From Streptomyces sp. SolWspMP-5a-2 (lineage in GTDB: Bacteria; Actinomycetota; Actinomycetes; Streptomycetales; Streptomycetaceae), in contig NZ_FMCI01000147.1 of assembly GCF_900091845.1 (NCBI RefSeq), positions 26,977 to 90,976 of the forward strand: a DNA stretch of 64,000 nucleotides. The letters run 5' to 3'. Shown one piece after another: positions 35,947 through 45,077 of the stretch. Made by a program: the position numbers and the translations under genes. The notes beneath the pieces were generated by a model. The model was not told where the DNA came from. It worked only from the letters and a program-made list of their open reading frames with translations, and did no database searches. The number at the start of each line of letters is the position of its first letter. Position 1 is the stretch's first letter.

Positions 35947-37668
35947 GTGACGAGTGACACCCGGACCCCGGACCGGATACCTGAACAGGGCTGCCCGCGT
36001 GGGGAGTCGGATGCCTGGGCGCGTCGGCTGCGCGACGCCGGGCACACCCCGCTCCCCCGCACCGACACCCGGGATCTGCTGGTCCCGCCGTTCCCCGGGC
36101 CCACCGGGCTCTGGACGGCGCTCGGTCTCGCGCCCCGGGAGGCGGGGCTGATCGCGCGGGCGACCGGCTGGGCGGGCCCGCTCCTGGTGGCGCTGCTGGC
36201 CGGGGCGGTGCGGTTCTGGCGGCTCGGTTCGCCGCACGCCGTGGTCTTCGACGAGACGTACTACGCCAAGGACGCCTGGTCGATGCTGCGGCTCGGCTAC
36301 GAGGGCACCTGGCCCGACCGCAAGGTCGTCGACCCGGAGATCCTGGCGCACCAGCAGGCGCTGCCGCTCTCCGACGCGGGCAGTTTCGTGGCGCATCCCC
36401 CGATGGGCAAGTGGGTGATCGCCCTCGGGGAGGGCCTGTTCGGGCTCGATCCGTTCGGCTGGCGGTTCATGACCGCCCTGCTCGGCACGCTGTCGGTGCT
36501 GATGCTGTGCCGGATCGGGCGGCGGCTGCTGCGTTCGACGTTCCTCGGCTGCCTGGCGGGCACCCTGCTGGCGCTGGACGGGCTGCACTTCGTGATGAGC
36601 CGCACCGCGCTGCTCGACCTGATCGTCATGTTCTTCACGCTGGCCGCGTTCGGCTGCCTGCTGGTCGACCGGGACCGGGCGCGTGCCGCGCTGGCCGCCT
36701 CACTGCCGGTGGACGCGGACGGCCGGGCCCGTCCCGACGCGCGGGCCGCGACGGCGACCGGCACCGGGGTGCGGCCGTGGCGGCTGGCCGCCGGGGTGCT
36801 GCTGGGTCTCGCGGCGGCCTGCAAGTGGAACGGCCTGTACTTCCTGGTGCTGTTCACGGCCCTGACCCTGCTGTGGGACGTCGGGGCGCGCCGGGTCGCC
36901 GGTGCGGACCGGCCGTACGCGACGGCGCTGCGCAAGGACGCCCCCTGGTCGGTGCTGTCCATGGTGCCGGTCGCCGTGCTGACCTATCTGGCCACCTGGA
37001 CCGGCTGGTTCGTCTCCGGCCAGGGCTACTACCGGCACTGGGCCGAGGGCCGGGGCGGCACCTGGTCGTGGGTCCCGGCGCCGCTGCGGTCGCTGTGGCA
37101 CTACCAGCACGCGGTCTACGAGTTCAACATCGGCCTGCACACCCCGCACCGCTACCAGTCCAATCCGTGGAGCTGGCTGGTGCAGGGGCGGCCCGTGTCG
37201 TTCTTCTACGAGTCGCCGCTCGCGGGCCAGGAGGGGTGCCGGGCGCCGGGCGGCTGCTCGCGGGAGATCCTGGCGCTGGGCACGCCGGTGCTGTGGTGGG
37301 CGGCGTGCGCGGCGCTCGGGTACCTCCTCTTCCGGTGGGCGCTGCGCCGCGACTGGCGGGCGGGCGCGGTGCTGTGCGCGGTGGCCGCCGGGTACCTGCC
37401 GTGGTTCGCCTACCAGGACCGGACGATCTTCAACTTCTACGCGGTCGTGTTCGTGCCGTACCTGGCCCTCGCGGTGGCGATGACGGCGGGCGCGCTGCTC
37501 GGCCGGGCCGAGTCGAGCCAGCGGCGGCGGGACGCGGGCGCGGTGGCGGTGGGGCTGCTGGTGCTGCTGGTGGCCTGGAACTTCGTCTACTTCTTCCCGC
37601 TGTACACCGGCACGATGATCCCGACGGTGGACTGGCGGGCCCGGATGTGGCTGGACACCTGGGTCTGA
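35947..37668 (+). CDS. Protein O-mannosyltransferase (GT39)
   Basis: A 573-residue polytopic membrane enzyme. After a Pro-rich N-terminus come LLVALLAGAVRFWRLGSPHA and VFDETYYAKDAWSMLR, which holds the catalytic Asp-Glu of PMT enzymes, then VAHPPMGKWVIALGEGLFG, YQSNPWSWLVQGRPVSFFYE and about nine hydrophobic helices. It transfers mannose from polyprenyl-phosphate-mannose to secreted proteins outside the membrane; Streptomyces Pmt glycosylates lipoproteins and phage receptors. It starts at GTG 35947. It converges on the phospholipase gene across a hairpin. Confidence 0.9.
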   Translation: MTSDTRTPDRIPEQGCPRGESDAWARRLRDAGHTPLPRTDTRDLLVPPFPGPTGLWTALGLAPREAGLIARATGWAGPLLVALLAGAVRFWRLGSPHAVVFDETYYAKDAWSMLRLGYEGTWPDRKVVDPEILAHQQALPLSDAGSFVAHPPMGKWVIALGEGLFGLDPFGWRFMTALLGTLSVLMLCRIGRRLLRSTFLGCLAGTLLALDGLHFVMSRTALLDLIVMFFTLAAFGCLLVDRDRARAALAASLPVDADGRARPDARAATATGTGVRPWRLAAGVLLGLAAACKWNGLYFLVLFTALTLLWDVGARRVAGADRPYATALRKDAPWSVLSMVPVAVLTYLATWTGWFVSGQGYYRHWAEGRGGTWSWVPAPLRSLWHYQHAVYEFNIGLHTPHRYQSNPWSWLVQGRPVSFFYESPLAGQEGCRAPGGCSREILALGTPVLWWAACAALGYLLFRWALRRDWRAGAVLCAVAAGYLPWFAYQDRTIFNFYAVVFVPYLALAVAMTAGALLGRAESSQRRRDAGAVAVGLLVLLVAWNFVYFFPLYTGTMIPTVDWRARMWLDTWV

Positions 37669-37685
37669 GGCCGCGCGGTCCGGGT

Positions 37686-37719
37686 GGGAGGGTCCGGGCG
37701 GCGCTTCCCGGGCCCTCCC
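37686..37719. terminator. Bidirectional terminator between pmt and the phospholipase gene
   Basis: GGGAGGGTCCGGG (37686..37698) pairs with CCCGGGCCCTCCC (37707..37719), with one T-G wobble, around an 8-nt loop. It sits midway between two convergent genes. Confidence 0.65.
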
Positions 37720-37725
37720 CGCGTC

Positions 37726-39153
37726 TCACACCTGGGGGCGGCGGCCCCGCTCCTGGGTGGGGAAGTGCTGGTCGGCGCCGGGCAGCGTCGGTTTCGGCAG
37801 CGTGGCCACCTCCTCCTTGGCCTTGGCGAGCTGCTCCGCCGTGTCGTCCGGGAGCTTCGGCGCGCTCGGGCGGGTGGAGTCGAAGCGGAAGGCGCTGGTG
37901 AGGTCGCCGAAGGTGGCCCGGCGCCAGGCGCTGATGTTGGGTTCGGCGACCCCGGTGAAGCGTTCGAGGAACTGGAGCGCCGAGGTGTGGTCGAAGGACT
38001 CGGAGGCGACCCAACCGCCCACGGTCCAGGGCGAGATGATGATCGCCGGGACCCGGAAGCCGCCGCCGATCGGCAGGCCCTGGATGTACTCGTCGGCGGT
38101 GCCCGCGGGCGCGGTCGGCGGGGGCACGTGGTCGAACAGGCCGTCGTTCTCGTCGTAGTTGAGGATGAAGGCCGTCTTGCGCCACACCTTCGGGTTGGAC
38201 GCGATCGCCTCGATCTTCGACGCGACGAAGTCGGCGCCCGCGGCCGGGAGGTAGTCGGGGTGCTCCGACTGGTAGCTGGTCGGCATCAGCCAGGAGACGG
38301 CGGGGAGCCGGTCGTTGCGGGCGTCGTCCTCGAAGGTCCCGGCGGGCTGGGGGCGGACCCCCCGCTCGTACAGCTCGGAGCCCGGCTGCGCGTTCTTGAA
38401 CGCGGCGAACTGCTCCAGCATGTTGCAGCCGTAGTTGTCGGTCTGCTGGTACACCTTCCAGCTGACCTTGGCCTCCTGGAGCCGTTCGGCGTACGTCGTC
38501 CAGCGGTAGGGCGCCGGGGCGACGTTGCTGATGATCGGGCCGCCCTGGGTGCCGCCCGGGTCGATGGTGCCGCTCATCCACATCAGCCGGTTGGGCCAGG
38601 TGGGGCCGAAGACCGAGCAGTGGTAGTGGTCGCAGACGGTGAAGGTCTCGGCGAGCGCGAACTGGAACGGGATGTCCTCGCGGGTGTAATACCCCATCAC
38701 ATAGGGCCCGTTGACGCCGTCGGCCTTGCGGTGGGCGGGCAGCCACCGGTCCATCCGGCCGCCGTTCCACGCGTCGTGCTGCACCGACCAGGCGTGGCTG
38801 GTGGACGGGATGGCCTGGGCGCTGGTGGTGCGGGTGTCGAGATGGAAGGGCAGCAGATAGCCCTTCGGGTTGACGGTGTCGGGCTGGTAGAAGACGGACC
38901 GCCCGTCGTCGAGGGTCAGCGCGCTCGGGTCGGCGAACCCGCGGACCCCCTTGAGCGTGCCGAAGTAGTGGTCGAACGACCGGTTCTCCTGCATCAGCAG
39001 GACGACGTGCTCGATGTCGGCCAGCGAGCCGCGTTCGGGAGGTCCGGCGGCGACCGCCTTCTGGACGCTCGGCGGCAGGAGGGAGAGCGCCGCGGCACCG
39101 CTCAGCGTGCCGGCGGCGGAACCCAGGAGTCTACGGCGTGTCAGCTCGGCCAT
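37726..39153 (-). CDS. Tat-exported phosphoesterase (phospholipase C/acid phosphatase family)
   Basis: The 475-residue product has a twin-arginine signal (MAELTRRRLLGSAAGTLSGA) and the phosphoesterase-family hallmark VVLLMQENRSFDHYFGTLKG, with Asn-Arg-Ser-Phe-Asp-His near residue 55. DHYHCSVFGPTWPNRLMWMS, ILNYDENDGLFDHVPPPTAP and SFDHTSALQFLERFTG supply further metal ligands. These enzymes cleave phosphocholine lipids or other phosphate esters outside the cell, often under phosphate limitation; no PHO box was recognised. It is slightly shorter than haemolytic PLCs, which carry extra C-terminal domains, so it belongs to the short acid-phosphatase-like form. Confidence 0.88.
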   Translation of the reverse strand: MAELTRRRLLGSAAGTLSGAAALSLLPPSVQKAVAAGPPERGSLADIEHVVLLMQENRSFDHYFGTLKGVRGFADPSALTLDDGRSVFYQPDTVNPKGYLLPFHLDTRTTSAQAIPSTSHAWSVQHDAWNGGRMDRWLPAHRKADGVNGPYVMGYYTREDIPFQFALAETFTVCDHYHCSVFGPTWPNRLMWMSGTIDPGGTQGGPIISNVAPAPYRWTTYAERLQEAKVSWKVYQQTDNYGCNMLEQFAAFKNAQPGSELYERGVRPQPAGTFEDDARNDRLPAVSWLMPTSYQSEHPDYLPAAGADFVASKIEAIASNPKVWRKTAFILNYDENDGLFDHVPPPTAPAGTADEYIQGLPIGGGFRVPAIIISPWTVGGWVASESFDHTSALQFLERFTGVAEPNISAWRRATFGDLTSAFRFDSTRPSAPKLPDDTAEQLAKAKEEVATLPKPTLPGADQHFPTQERGRRPQV

Positions 39154-39537
39154 GATTGCCCCTTCTTGAGCGTGATGAGCCCTGCGGAGTACGCCGGCCC
39201 GCGGTGCGGAGCGGGCCGTCGAGAACTCTCCGCCGGGTTCAACGCGCGGCGTCAGGTTTTGACGGTGAACTCGTGACCAACGTGCGGAATGCGGTTGGCC
39301 AAGCCATGACCGGCGTGGGCGGCGCGTTGCCGGTCCGTTGCCCCGCGGCGGGAAACGCTTGGCCAGTACATGGACCGGCGCCCGGCCCGGCATCCGCGCC
39401 CCCGCGCCCGCGCCGGACCGCGTCGGACCGGCCGTCGTCGCGGGCGCGCACCGGGGGCGCTGCGGGTGCGCCACGGCACCCGGATGGCGCATTCTTGCTG
39501 TGTCACCCACTCGGCGGGCACGGACGAGGTGAATCGA
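39154..39537. other. Intergenic region between divergent phospholipase and SpoIIE genes
   Basis: No gene is supported in these 384 bp. The part nearest the phospholipase gene is less GC-rich (CAGGTTTTGACGGTGAACTC) and probably carries promoters. Short TTGGCCAA-type palindromes occur near 39296 and 39360 but have no clear identity. Confidence 0.3.
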
Positions 39538-42097
39538 TGACGGGGAGCGCTCCGGGCGCGGACCGGGCACCGGAAGGGCTGGCCGGGCTGCTGATCGACG
39601 CCTCGACGGAGGCCGTCCGCACGGCCGACGGGCACGTGGCGGGCGTCTACCTGCGCTCGGGCGGCGCCGGGCTGCTGCGGCTCGCGGTGCTCGCCGGGCT
39701 CCCCGGGCCGCTGTTCAAGCCCTGGTGGCGGCTGCACGTGGACCGGCCGTTCCCGGTCGCCGACGCCTACCGGCTGGGCACCGAGGTGGTGCTGCCGAAC
39801 GCGACGGAGGCGATGCGCCGCTATCCGCAGTTCGCGGCCGGGCTGCCGTTCCCGTTCGGCTCGCTGTACGTGCCGGTGGTGGGCGGTGACCGGACGTTCG
39901 GGGTGCTGACCGTGCTGCGCCCCTCGGCCGCCGACGCCACCGAGATCGGCACCGCACGCGAGCAGGTGGCGGACCTCGCCGGCCGGCTCGGGGCGCGTCT
40001 GCTGCGGCTCGCGCGCGCCGACCCCGCCGCCGTCACCTGGGACGACGAGCCGCTGTGCGTGCCGCCGCCGGTCACCCGCGCGGCGGCCGGGCGCTCCGGC
40101 GGCTTCGGCTGGGACCCGGTCACGGACACCGTCACCGCCGACGCCCGGCTGGCCGCGCTCCTGGGCACCCCGGCCGCGCGGCTGTCCGGCCCGGTGGCGG
40201 CGCTCGCGGACGCCGTCGCGCCGGGGGACACGGCCCGGATGCTGGCCGCCCTGCGGGACACGGCGGCCGGACGGCCACCGCCCCTGCCGCTGTACGTGCG
40301 CGCCGGGGACGGCACGCTGCGGCTGCTGGAGCTGCGGACCACGGCGACGGCGCCGCCCGCGCCGGGGCCCGGCCGGTGTTCGGGCTGGTCGTGGAGCCGG
40401 GGACCGGTGCGGCGGGGGACGCGGCGGCCGACCTGCTGCCCGAGGGCGTGCTCTGCCTCGACCGGCTCGGTCTGGTCCGGTACGCCAACCCGCGCGCCGG
40501 GGAGCTCCTGAGGCGCGCGTCCGCCGAGCTGCTGGGGCGCCCGCTGTGGGAGGCGGTGCCGTGGCTGGGCGGACCGGCCGGGGAGGACCACATGCGGGCC
40601 GCGCTGCTCTCCCCCGACCCGATCCGCTTCCACGCGGGGCTGCCGGGCGGATCCGGCGCGCACGCGGGCGCACCGGACGGCTCGCGGGAGGGTCCCGCGG
40701 CTGCGGACGAGCTGTGGCTCGACGTCGCGATCCACCCCGGCCCCACGGTGCTGACCTGCACGTTCCGTCCGGCGCACCGGCTGCCCGAGCCGTCGGACGA
40801 GGAGGCGGGCGGCGACGTCCCCGAGGCGCCGTCGGTGGCGCCGCTGTACCGGCCGATCGCGCTGGCCATCGCGCTCTCCGAGGCGGTGACCGCGCGGCAG
40901 GTGTCGGCGGTGGTCATGCGGGAGCTGCTGCCCGCGTTCGGCGGCCGTCGGCTGGCGATCTACCTGCTCCAGGACCGGCGCCTCTATCTGGCCTGGGAGA
41001 ACGGCTTCCCAGCCGGGTTCCTCGACCCGTTCGAGGGCGTCGGCCTCGACGCCGAGCTGCCGGGCGTGCGCACCCTGACCACCGGGCGCCCGCTGTTCTT
41101 CGACTCCATGGAGCGGCTGACGGCCGCCTACCCGGGCATCGCGCTGGACGCGGAGCGGGGCTCGCGCGCCTTCCTGCCGCTGATCGCCTCCGGGCGCCCG
41201 GTCGGCTCCTGCATCCTCGGCTTCGATCTGCCCCGGCGCTTCAGCACCCAGGAGCGCGCGGCGCTCACGGCGCTCGCCGGGCTCATCGCGCACGCCCTGG
41301 AGAAGGCCCAGCGCTACGAGAGCGAGGCCGCGCTCGCCCGGGGCCTGCAGCACGCCCTGCTCCCCCGGCGGCTGTCCGCGCACCCCCGGGTGGAGACCAC
41401 CGGACGGTATCTGCCGGGCACCCAGGGCATGGAGATCGGCGGCGACTGGTATGACGTCGTCGAGTCGGGCGACGGCCTCGCGCTGGTCATCGGGGACGTC
41501 CAGGGGCACGGGGTGCAGGCCGCCGCCACCATGGGTCAACTGCGCACCGCGGTGCGGGCGTTCGCGCTCGGCGACCGGCCGCCCGACGAGGTGCTCGCCG
41601 GGACGAACCACCTTCTGATCGACCTCGACCCCGGCCTCTTCGCGAGCTGCTGCTACCTGCGCCTCGACCCGGCGTCGGGCGTCGCGCGCGCCGCGCGGGC
41701 CGGGCATCTGCCGCCGCTGCTGCGCCGCCCCGACGGCCGCACCGAGGTCGTCGACCTGCCCGGCGGGGTGGTGCTCGGGGTCGACCCCCGGGCCCGCTAC
41801 CCGGTGACCGAGGTGCGTCTCGACCCGGGGGCAGTGCTCGCCCTCTACACGGACGGCCTGGTGGAGCGGCCCGGCGCGGACATCGACGACGGCATCGAGG
41901 GGCTGCGGGCGGCTCTGGCCGAGGCCCGGCCGCCCGCCGCCGGACCCCCGCTGCCCGCGCTCGCCGACCTGCTCACCGAGACCGCCCGGCGCACCACCGA
42001 CCGGCCCGACGACATCGCCCTGCTGCTCGCCTCCCGGCCCGGCGCCGGGAGCGGGCCGCGCCCGAGCCGCCCGGCCACCGGCCCTCACCCTCCGTGA
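39538..42097 (+). pseudogene. SpoIIE-type PP2C phosphatase with GAF and PAS domains, frameshifted
   Basis: The first frame from ATG 39538 gives a GAF-like domain (GVYLRSGGAGLLRLAVLAGL, LPFPFGSLYVPVVGGDRTFG) and a second sensory part up to about 40364. The rest continues in another frame: PAS (GVLCLDRLGLVRYANPRAGE), GAF (AIYLLQDRRLYLAWENGFPA) and a SpoIIE/PP2C phosphatase with GGDWYDVV, VIGDVQGHGVQAAATMG and TDGLVERPGADIDDG. Adding one G to the run at 40364..40367 rejoins the frames, so either a base was lost in sequencing or the gene is newly broken. No C-terminal anti-sigma kinase domain is present, unlike the gene that follows. The predicted role is dephosphorylation of an anti-anti-sigma factor. 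Confidence 0.75.
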
Positions 42098-42139
42098 CGG
42101 CTCTCGCCTCAGGGGCCGAGGCAGTGTAGACATGGGCAC

Positions 42140-44920
42140 ATGGTCCGACTTCCGGGTCGCTCCACGGCTCGGGCGACCCCACCCGCCGAGGACGCGCGCG
42201 CCCGGCGTGCGCCGGGAAGCACGCCTGCCGGGAACGGCGCGCGCGGCGGTCCCGGGGGCGCGGCGCCCGCCCGGACGCTGCGGGCGCGTGCCGCCTCCCT
42301 GCGCTCCTCGCTGAGCGCGGGCAGCCTCGCCGGACAGGTGTTCCTGCTCCAGGTCTTCATCGTGCTGCTGCTGGTGGTCGCCGCGGTCGTCGCGCTGGTG
42401 CTCCAGGTGCGGCACGACAGCACCGACGAGTCGCGCAACCGCTCGGTGGCCGTCGCCGAGGCCTTCGCCAACGCCCCCGGCACCCGGGAGGCCCTGGCCG
42501 CCCCCGACCCGACGGCCGTCCTCCAGCCGCGTGCCGAGGCCGCGCGCAAGGCGACCGGCGTCGACTTCATCGTCGTCATGAACACCGACGGCATCCGCTA
42601 CACCCACCCGCGGCCCGACCGCATCGGCAAGAAGTTCGTCGGGGACATCGCGCCCGCGCTGGCGGGACGCCCCTCGACCGAGGAGGTCGACGGCACGATC
42701 GGGCACCTCGTCCAGGCGGTCGTCCCCGTCGAGGCGCCCGGCGGCAAGGTCGTCGGCCTGGTGTCGGCCGGGATCACCACCGACACCGTGGGCGGCGCCG
42801 CCGACCGTCAGCTCCCCCTGGTGCTGCTCGCCGCGGCCGCCGCGCTGGCCCTCGCCACCTCGGGCACCGCGCTGGTCAGCAGACGCCTGCTGCGCCAGAC
42901 GCACGGCCTCGGACCGCACGAGATGACCCGGATGTACGAGCACCACGACGCGGTGCTGCACGCCGTCCGGGAGGGCGTGATCATCGTCAGCGGTGAGGGC
43001 AGGCTGCTGCTCGCCAACGACGAGGCGCAGCGGCTGCTCGACCTCCCGCCGGACGCCGAGGGCCGCCACGCGCGCGATCTGGGGCTCGCCCCCGACACCG
43101 CGGAGCTGCTGGCGTCCGGCCGGGTCGCCACCGACGAGGTGCACCGCGTCAAGGACCGGCTGCTGGCGGTCAACCAGCGCTCCACCGACGTCAGGGGCGG
43201 CCCGCCGGGGACCGTCGCCACCGTCCGCGACTCGACGGAGCTGCGCGCGCTCTCCGGCCGGGCCGAGGCGGCACGGGAGCGGCTCGACATGCTGTACGAC
43301 GCCGGGGTGGGCATCGGCACGAGTCTCGACGTGACGCGCACCGCGCAGGAGTTGACGGATCTCGCGGTCCCCCGGTTCGCCGACTTCGTCACCGTCGACC
43401 TCTTCGACTCCGTCCTCGCGGGCGGCACCCCGGAGGCGGTGACGCCGTTGCGCCGGGTCGCGTTCAGCGGTGTCCGCGGGGACGCCCCGCTGTATCCGCT
43501 CAACCAGCAGATCAGGTACGTCGATTCGGCGCCGCAGGCCCGCACGCTGCGTACCGGGAAGCCGGTGCTCGAGGCCGAACTGGCGGGCGCGCCGGGCTGG
43601 AAGGAACAGGATCTGGAGCGCAGCGCCCAGGTCATGGGGTACGGCATCCACTCGCTGATCACGGTGCCGCTGCGCACCGGTTCGCTGGTCCTCGGCGTGG
43701 TCAGCTTCTGGCGCGCGGAGCGGCCCGACCCCTTCGACGACGACGAACTCGCCCTGGCCGAGGAGCTGGTGGCGCGGGCCGCGGTCTCCATCGACAACGC
43801 CCGCCGGTACACCCGCGAGCACAGCATGGCCGTCACGCTGCAGCGGAGTCTGCTGCCGCGGCGGCTGCCCGAGCAGTCGGCGCTGGAGATCGCCTACCGG
43901 TACCTGCCCGCGCAGGCGGGGGTGGGCGGCGACTGGTTCGACGTGCTGCCGCTCTCCGGCGCCCGGGTGGCGCTGGTGGTCGGGGACGTCGTCGGGCACG
44001 GGCTGCACGCGGCGGCCACCATGGGACGGCTGCGCACGGCGGTGCACAACTTCTCCGCGCTCGACCTGCCGCCCGAGGAACTCCTCGCGCTGCTCGACGA
44101 GTTGGTGGGCCGCATCGACCAGGACGAGGAGACGGAGGACGGCACCGCGCCGGTCACCGGCGCCACCTGCGTCTACGCGGTCTACGACCCGGTCTCCCGG
44201 CGGTGCGTCATCGCGCGGGCCGGGCACCCGCCGCCCGCCGTGGTCCGGCCCGACGGCACCGTCGACTTCCCCGACGTACCGGCCGGTCCGCCGCTCGGCC
44301 TCGGCGGGCTGCCGTTCGAGACGGCGGAGCTCGAACTGCCCGAGGGCAGCCGCCTGGTGCTGTACACGGACGGGCTCGTCGAGGACCGCGAGCGCGACAT
44401 CGACGAGGGGCTCGAACTGCTGCGCCGGTCGCTGGAGCGGGCCGGGCGGTCGCCGGAGGACACCTGCCGGGCGGTCCTGGAGGCGCGCGTCCCGGCCCGG
44501 CAGAGCGACGACGTCGCGCTGATCGTCGCCCGCACCCGGGGGCTCTCCGCCGACCGGGTCGCGGAGTGGGGGGTGCCGTCCGACCCGGCGTCCGTCGGCG
44601 AGGTGCGGGCCGCCGTCACCCGGCGGCTGGCCGGATGGGGCCTGGACGAGCTGGCGTTCACCACGGAGCTGGTCCTCAGCGAGCTGGTCACCAACGCCAT
44701 CCGCTACGGCGCCGAGCCGATCCGGGTGCGGATGCTCTTCGACCGGACGCTGATCTGCGAGGTGCACGACGGCAGCAGCACCTCGCCGCACCTGCGGTAC
44801 GCGGCGATGACGGACGAGGGCGGCCGCGGGCTGTTCCTGGTCTCCCAGCTCGCCGAACGCTGGGGCACCCGGTACACGCCGGACGGCAAGGTCATCTGGG
44901 CGGAGCAGCAGCTCCCCTGA
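42140..44920 (+). CDS. Membrane sensor SpoIIE phosphatase with C-terminal HATPase
   Basis: A 926-residue signalling protein. A low-complexity start precedes TM1 (VFLLQVFIVLLLVVAAVVAL), an extracytoplasmic CitA/DcuS-type PAS sensor (ATGVDFIVVMNTDGIRYTHP, IGKKFVGD), TM2 (LVLLAAAAALALATSGTALV), PAS (GVIIVSGEGRLLLANDEAQR), GAF (about 370-530), PP2C/SpoIIE (GGDWFDVL, GDVVGHGLHAAATMG, TDGLVEDRERDIDEG) and an RsbW-like ATPase (VLSELVTNAIRYG, GGRGLFLVSQL). It combines phosphatase and anti-sigma-kinase modules of partner-switching pathways, reading an external ligand, possibly a carboxylate as in CitA. It lies 42 bp after another SpoIIE gene. Confidence 0.9.
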   Translation: MVRLPGRSTARATPPAEDARARRAPGSTPAGNGARGGPGGAAPARTLRARAASLRSSLSAGSLAGQVFLLQVFIVLLLVVAAVVALVLQVRHDSTDESRNRSVAVAEAFANAPGTREALAAPDPTAVLQPRAEAARKATGVDFIVVMNTDGIRYTHPRPDRIGKKFVGDIAPALAGRPSTEEVDGTIGHLVQAVVPVEAPGGKVVGLVSAGITTDTVGGAADRQLPLVLLAAAAALALATSGTALVSRRLLRQTHGLGPHEMTRMYEHHDAVLHAVREGVIIVSGEGRLLLANDEAQRLLDLPPDAEGRHARDLGLAPDTAELLASGRVATDEVHRVKDRLLAVNQRSTDVRGGPPGTVATVRDSTELRALSGRAEAARERLDMLYDAGVGIGTSLDVTRTAQELTDLAVPRFADFVTVDLFDSVLAGGTPEAVTPLRRVAFSGVRGDAPLYPLNQQIRYVDSAPQARTLRTGKPVLEAELAGAPGWKEQDLERSAQVMGYGIHSLITVPLRTGSLVLGVVSFWRAERPDPFDDDELALAEELVARAAVSIDNARRYTREHSMAVTLQRSLLPRRLPEQSALEIAYRYLPAQAGVGGDWFDVLPLSGARVALVVGDVVGHGLHAAATMGRLRTAVHNFSALDLPPEELLALLDELVGRIDQDEETEDGTAPVTGATCVYAVYDPVSRRCVIARAGHPPPAVVRPDGTVDFPDVPAGPPLGLGGLPFETAELELPEGSRLVLYTDGLVEDRERDIDEGLELLRRSLERAGRSPEDTCRAVLEARVPARQSDDVALIVARTRGLSADRVAEWGVPSDPASVGEVRAAVTRRLAGWGLDELAFTTELVLSELVTNAIRYGAEPIRVRMLFDRTLICEVHDGSSTSPHLRYAAMTDEGGRGLFLVSQLAERWGTRYTPDGKVIWAEQQLP

Positions 44921-44960
44921 CGGGTCGGTACCGGGTCCGGCGGGGACGCGCCGGACCCGC

Positions 44961-44978
44961 TTCGTAGGTCCCTACGAA
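44961..44978. other. Perfect 8-2-8 inverted repeat
   Basis: TTCGTAGGTCCCTACGAA lies 41 bp after the SpoIIE stop and about 100 bp before the chitosanase start. It could be a short terminator stem or an operator; no T tract follows. Confidence 0.4.
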
Positions 44979-45011
44979 CTTCCTCCGCGACGGGTGTGCG
45001 CCGCGCGCGCC

Positions 45012-45038
45012 CTCTGATAGGAAACCTTCCTAACAGAG
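45012..45038. promoter_or_regulatory. csnR box: CsnR-type operator upstream of the chitosanase
   Basis: TAGGAAACCTTCCTA at 45018..45032 is a perfect 6-3-6 palindrome. It is extended symmetrically by CTCTG (45012..45016) and CAGAG (45034..45038), giving a 27-bp dyad with a single mismatched pair. Streptomyces GH46 chitosanase genes are repressed by the ROK-family protein CsnR binding a palindrome of this AGGAAA/TTTCCT type in the promoter. The repressor gene is not in this window. Confidence 0.75.
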
Positions 45039-45077
45039 TCACGAACACCCACCCCCCACTCCCCCTTTGGAGCCCCC

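Noticed and set aside
39821..44791. 1656-codon minus-strand frame opposite both SpoIIE genes
   Set aside because: The plus-strand proteins carry full phosphatase and sensor motifs; the antisense frame is low-complexity.
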